A stretch of DNA of 64,000 nt from Neoroseomonas marina (GTDB taxonomy: Bacteria; Pseudomonadota; Alphaproteobacteria; Acetobacterales; Acetobacteraceae), in the NCBI RefSeq assembly GCF_012927745.1, contig NZ_JABBKX010000002.1, positions 62,001 to 126,000 on the forward strand, in the 5' to 3' direction. The notes beneath the pieces are model-generated. The model was not told the DNA's origin, did no database searches, and saw only the letters and a list, made by a program, of their open reading frames with translations. The position numbers were made by a program, and so were the translations under genes. Positions 62,033 through 64,000 of this stretch are shown piece after piece; the stretch's first letter is position 1; each line of letters starts with the position of its first letter.

Positions 62033-63289
62033 CTACCGGACCCAGGCCCCCTTGCGCATCACCGGCTCCTCGCGCCCTTCGGCATCGATGCCGTCCACGT
62101 CGGTCTCCGGCGATCCGATCATCCAGTCGACATGGATCAGGCTGCGGTTCGCCCCGCGCTGCGCAAGCTCGGCCTCGGTCAGGTCCTGGTCGACGAAGCA
62201 CTTGGAATAGGCCTGGCCGAGCGCGATGTGGCTCGCCGCATTCTCGTCGAACAGCGTGTTGAGGAAGAGGATCCCGGTCGCCGCGATCGGGTTCGCCGCC
62301 GGCACCAGCGCGACCTCGCCGAGCCGCCGCGCGCCCTCGTCGGTGTCGATCATCCGCTGCAGCACGTCCTGCCCGGTGCTCGCCTGCGCCTCGACGATCA
62401 CGCCGCCCTCGAAGCGGACGCGGATGTCGCGGATCAGCGTGCCCTGGTAGGACAACGGCTTGGTCGCCACCACCGTGCCCTGCGTCTTCGCGGCATGCGG
62501 CGTGGTGAACACCTCCTCGGTCGGGATGTTCGGATTGCCCGTCGCGCCGTTGCGCGCGGTCGTCACGCCGCCCGACCAGGCATGGCCGTCCGCGAGGCCC
62601 ACCACCAGGTCCGTGCCCGGCCCGCGGAAGCGCAGCGCGGCATAGCGCCGCTCGTTCAGCATCGCGCGCCGCGCCACCAGCGACGCGTTGTGCGCCGCCC
62701 AGGCCGCCACCGGATCGGGCGCATCGGCGCGCGAGGCCGCGAGGATCGCATCCCACAGCCGCGCCAGCGCCGTCGCCTCGTCCAGGTCCGGGAAGACCGC
62801 TCGCGCCCAGGCCGGCGTCGCGCCCGCGACAAGCGTCCAGTTGATCGCCGAGGTGGTGATCAGCTCGAGCGCCGGCTGATACGCCTTCGACCGCGCCTTG
62901 TTCGCCCGCGCAACCTTCGCCGGGTCCTCGCCCGACAGCAGCGTCGGGTCGTCGCCGACGATCGCAAGCCGCGCCGCCCCGCCCCGGAAGGCCGCCGCCA
63001 TGCCGTCGAACAGCCAGCCCGGCGCGACGTCGAAGGCGTCATCCGACGACAGCCGGTAGCGGGACAGCGCCGACTGCTCGTCATGGAACAGCGTCGTCAC
63101 CAGGGACGCGCCGGCGCGATACGCCTGCTCGGTGATGCGCCGCGCGAGCGGCACATGCTCGAGCGAAGCGGTCATTACCAGCTGCTGCCCCTTCTGCAGC
63201 CCGAGCCCGACCTTCACGGCGAGTTCCGCCAGGCGGTCGAGCCGCGCCTCGAAGCTCAGCGGCGTGGCGACGGTGGTGTGGTCGTTCAT
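62033..63289 (-). CDS. M29-family aminopeptidase
   Basis: 418 residues. Family hallmarks: TASLEHVPLARRITEQAYRAG near the N-terminus, then GNPNIPTEEVFTTPHAAKTQG, VEAQASTGQDVLQRMI-like motifs, ASHIALGQAYS and LIHVDWMIGSPETDVDG, which hold the dinuclear metal ligands of thermophilic aminopeptidases (AmpS/PepS). It removes N-terminal residues from peptides in the cytoplasm. The start overlaps the monooxygenase stop by 4 bp. Confidence 0.9.
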   Translation of the reverse strand: MNDHTTVATPLSFEARLDRLAELAVKVGLGLQKGQQLVMTASLEHVPLARRITEQAYRAGASLVTTLFHDEQSALSRYRLSSDDAFDVAPGWLFDGMAAAFRGGAARLAIVGDDPTLLSGEDPAKVARANKARSKAYQPALELITTSAINWTLVAGATPAWARAVFPDLDEATALARLWDAILAASRADAPDPVAAWAAHNASLVARRAMLNERRYAALRFRGPGTDLVVGLADGHAWSGGVTTARNGATGNPNIPTEEVFTTPHAAKTQGTVVATKPLSYQGTLIRDIRVRFEGGVIVEAQASTGQDVLQRMIDTDEGARRLGEVALVPAANPIAATGILFLNTLFDENAASHIALGQAYSKCFVDQDLTEAELAQRGANRSLIHVDWMIGSPETDVDGIDAEGREEPVMRKGAWVR

Positions 63290-64000
63290 GCGGTCACCCT
63301 TGTGCGCGCCCCGGTCGTCACGAAGCCTTCATAGCCCGCGGCGGCGACCTCGTCGCAGACCCGCCGATAGGCCGGCATGCCGCCGGCATAGGGCATGAAG
63401 ACCCGCGGCTTGCCGGGGACATTCGCCCCCAGATACCAGGAATGCCCCGCCTGGGGCATCAGCGTCGCATTCGCGACGTCGTTCACATGCGCGACCCAGC
63501 GGTCGCAGGCCTCCTCGGTCGGCTCGATGGTCGCCACACCGCGCGCGCGCATCGCCGCGATGCAGTCGGTGATCCATTCGACATGCTGCTCGATGGCGAC
63601 CGGCATGTTGGTCAGCACGGACGGGCTGCCAGGCCCCGTCACGGTGAACATGTTCGGGAAACCCGCCACCTGCAGGCCGAGCTGGGTGCGCGGCCCGGCC
63701 GCCCAGGCGTCGCTCAGCGTCAGCCCGTCGCGCCCGGTGATGCCCATGCGCAGCAGCGCGCCGGTCATGGCATCGAAGCCGGTCGCGAAGACGATGATGT
63801 CGAGCGCATGTTCCGCGCCGCTCTTCAGCCGGATGCCGGTGGGCGTGATGCGCTCGATCGGGTCGGCGCGCACATCGACCAGCGTGACGTTGTCGCGGTT
63901 GAAGGTCTCGAAATAGCCGGTGTCGATCGGCGGGCGCTTCGTCGCGAAGGGATGGTCGATGTCGGTCAGCATCGCCGCCGTCGTCGGGTCCTTCACCACT
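63286..64000 (-). CDS. Flavin-containing (Baeyer-Villiger type) monooxygenase, 5' part beyond window
   Basis: Only the C-terminal portion, about 238 residues, lies inside the window; the frame is open to the window end. It has the ATGFD motif (IVFATGFDAMTG) that marks class B flavoprotein monooxygenases, followed by the typical GFPNMFTVTGPGSP. The missing N-terminal part should carry two Rossmann motifs and the fingerprint. Such enzymes insert oxygen into ketones or oxidise N/S centres using NADPH. Its coupling to the M29 peptidase may be incidental. Confidence 0.88.
   Translation of the reverse strand, partial: VVKDPTTAAMLTDIDHPFATKRPPIDTGYFETFNRDNVTLVDVRADPIERITPTGIRLKSGAEHALDIIVFATGFDAMTGALLRMGITGRDGLTLSDAWAAGPRTQLGLQVAGFPNMFTVTGPGSPSVLTNMPVAIEQHVEWITDCIAAMRARGVATIEPTEEACDRWVAHVNDVANATLMPQAGHSWYLGANVPGKPRVFMPYAGGMPAYRRVCDEVAAAGYEGFVTTGARTRVTA

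Noticed and set aside
1-64000. CRISPR array, prophage, insertion sequence or tRNA-linked island
   Set aside because: No regularly spaced direct repeats, no transposase, integrase or phage structural protein, and no cloverleaf-like sequence were seen.

Overview
The window is a continuous run of very GC-rich (roughly 70% G+C), tightly packed bacterial DNA. It holds about 58 protein genes, no rRNA, no tRNA that I can see, no CRISPR array and no transposase or phage gene. Many genes overlap by 4 bp (ATGA, GTGA). No gene-free stretch exceeds 300 bp. The gene types (Bug/TctC solute receptors, peptide and branched-chain-amino-acid type ABC importers, CaiB/BaiF CoA-transferases, hydantoinase/oxoprolinase pairs) and the base composition suggest a soil- or plant-associated alphaproteobacterium, perhaps an Acetobacteraceae/Roseomonas-like organism. 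That assignment is inference; no taxonomic marker gene is present.

Layout. (1) 1-3424, + strand: hyuB (cut by the window edge) and hyuA. (2) 3473-7984, - strand: a ThDP enzyme, a zinc-type alcohol dehydrogenase, an SDR and a Bug receptor, divergent from a GntR/FCD regulator (8072-8746) with palindromes between them. (3) 8743-13002, - strand: a DAO-type oxidase, an L-idonate-5-dehydrogenase-like enzyme, an IclR regulator and a Bug receptor. Divergent from these is a + strand acyl-CoA module (13137-17967: acyl-CoA dehydrogenase, CoA hydrolase/transferase, two CaiB/BaiF proteins). (4) 17936-26181, - strand: a complete peptide-type ABC importer with a CocE-type hydrolase and a third Bug receptor. 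(5) hutF (26301-27650), convergent with an IclR gene. (6) 28627-43237, + strand: hyuA-hyuB, a second peptide-type importer whose DppC and DppD parts are fused, an SDR, a three-subunit Fe-S/FAD dehydrogenase, an enolase-superfamily enzyme and an N-formylglutamate-amidohydrolase-like enzyme. (7) 43314-54023, + strand: two complete Liv-type importers in different gene order, separated by a GAF-domain protein and a metal-dependent amidohydrolase. (8) 54027-57643: class II aldolase, MBL hydrolase, SDR and MFS transporter. (9) 57721-64000: a class III aminotransferase and then housekeeping-like genes (nth, a DUF2244 protein, a lipoprotein, nudC, an M29 aminopeptidase and a truncated flavin monooxygenase), interspersed with strong GC-rich hairpins.

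Overall this looks like a catabolic accessory region: one uptake system per substrate class (four ABC importers, three orphan Bug receptors), each beside soluble enzymes and often beside its own GntR or IclR regulator. The most promising undescribed unit is the 28.6-43.2 kb cluster, which reads as an import-and-degradation route for an N-containing compound (lactam, imino acid or opine-like). No single substrate can be named from sequence alone.
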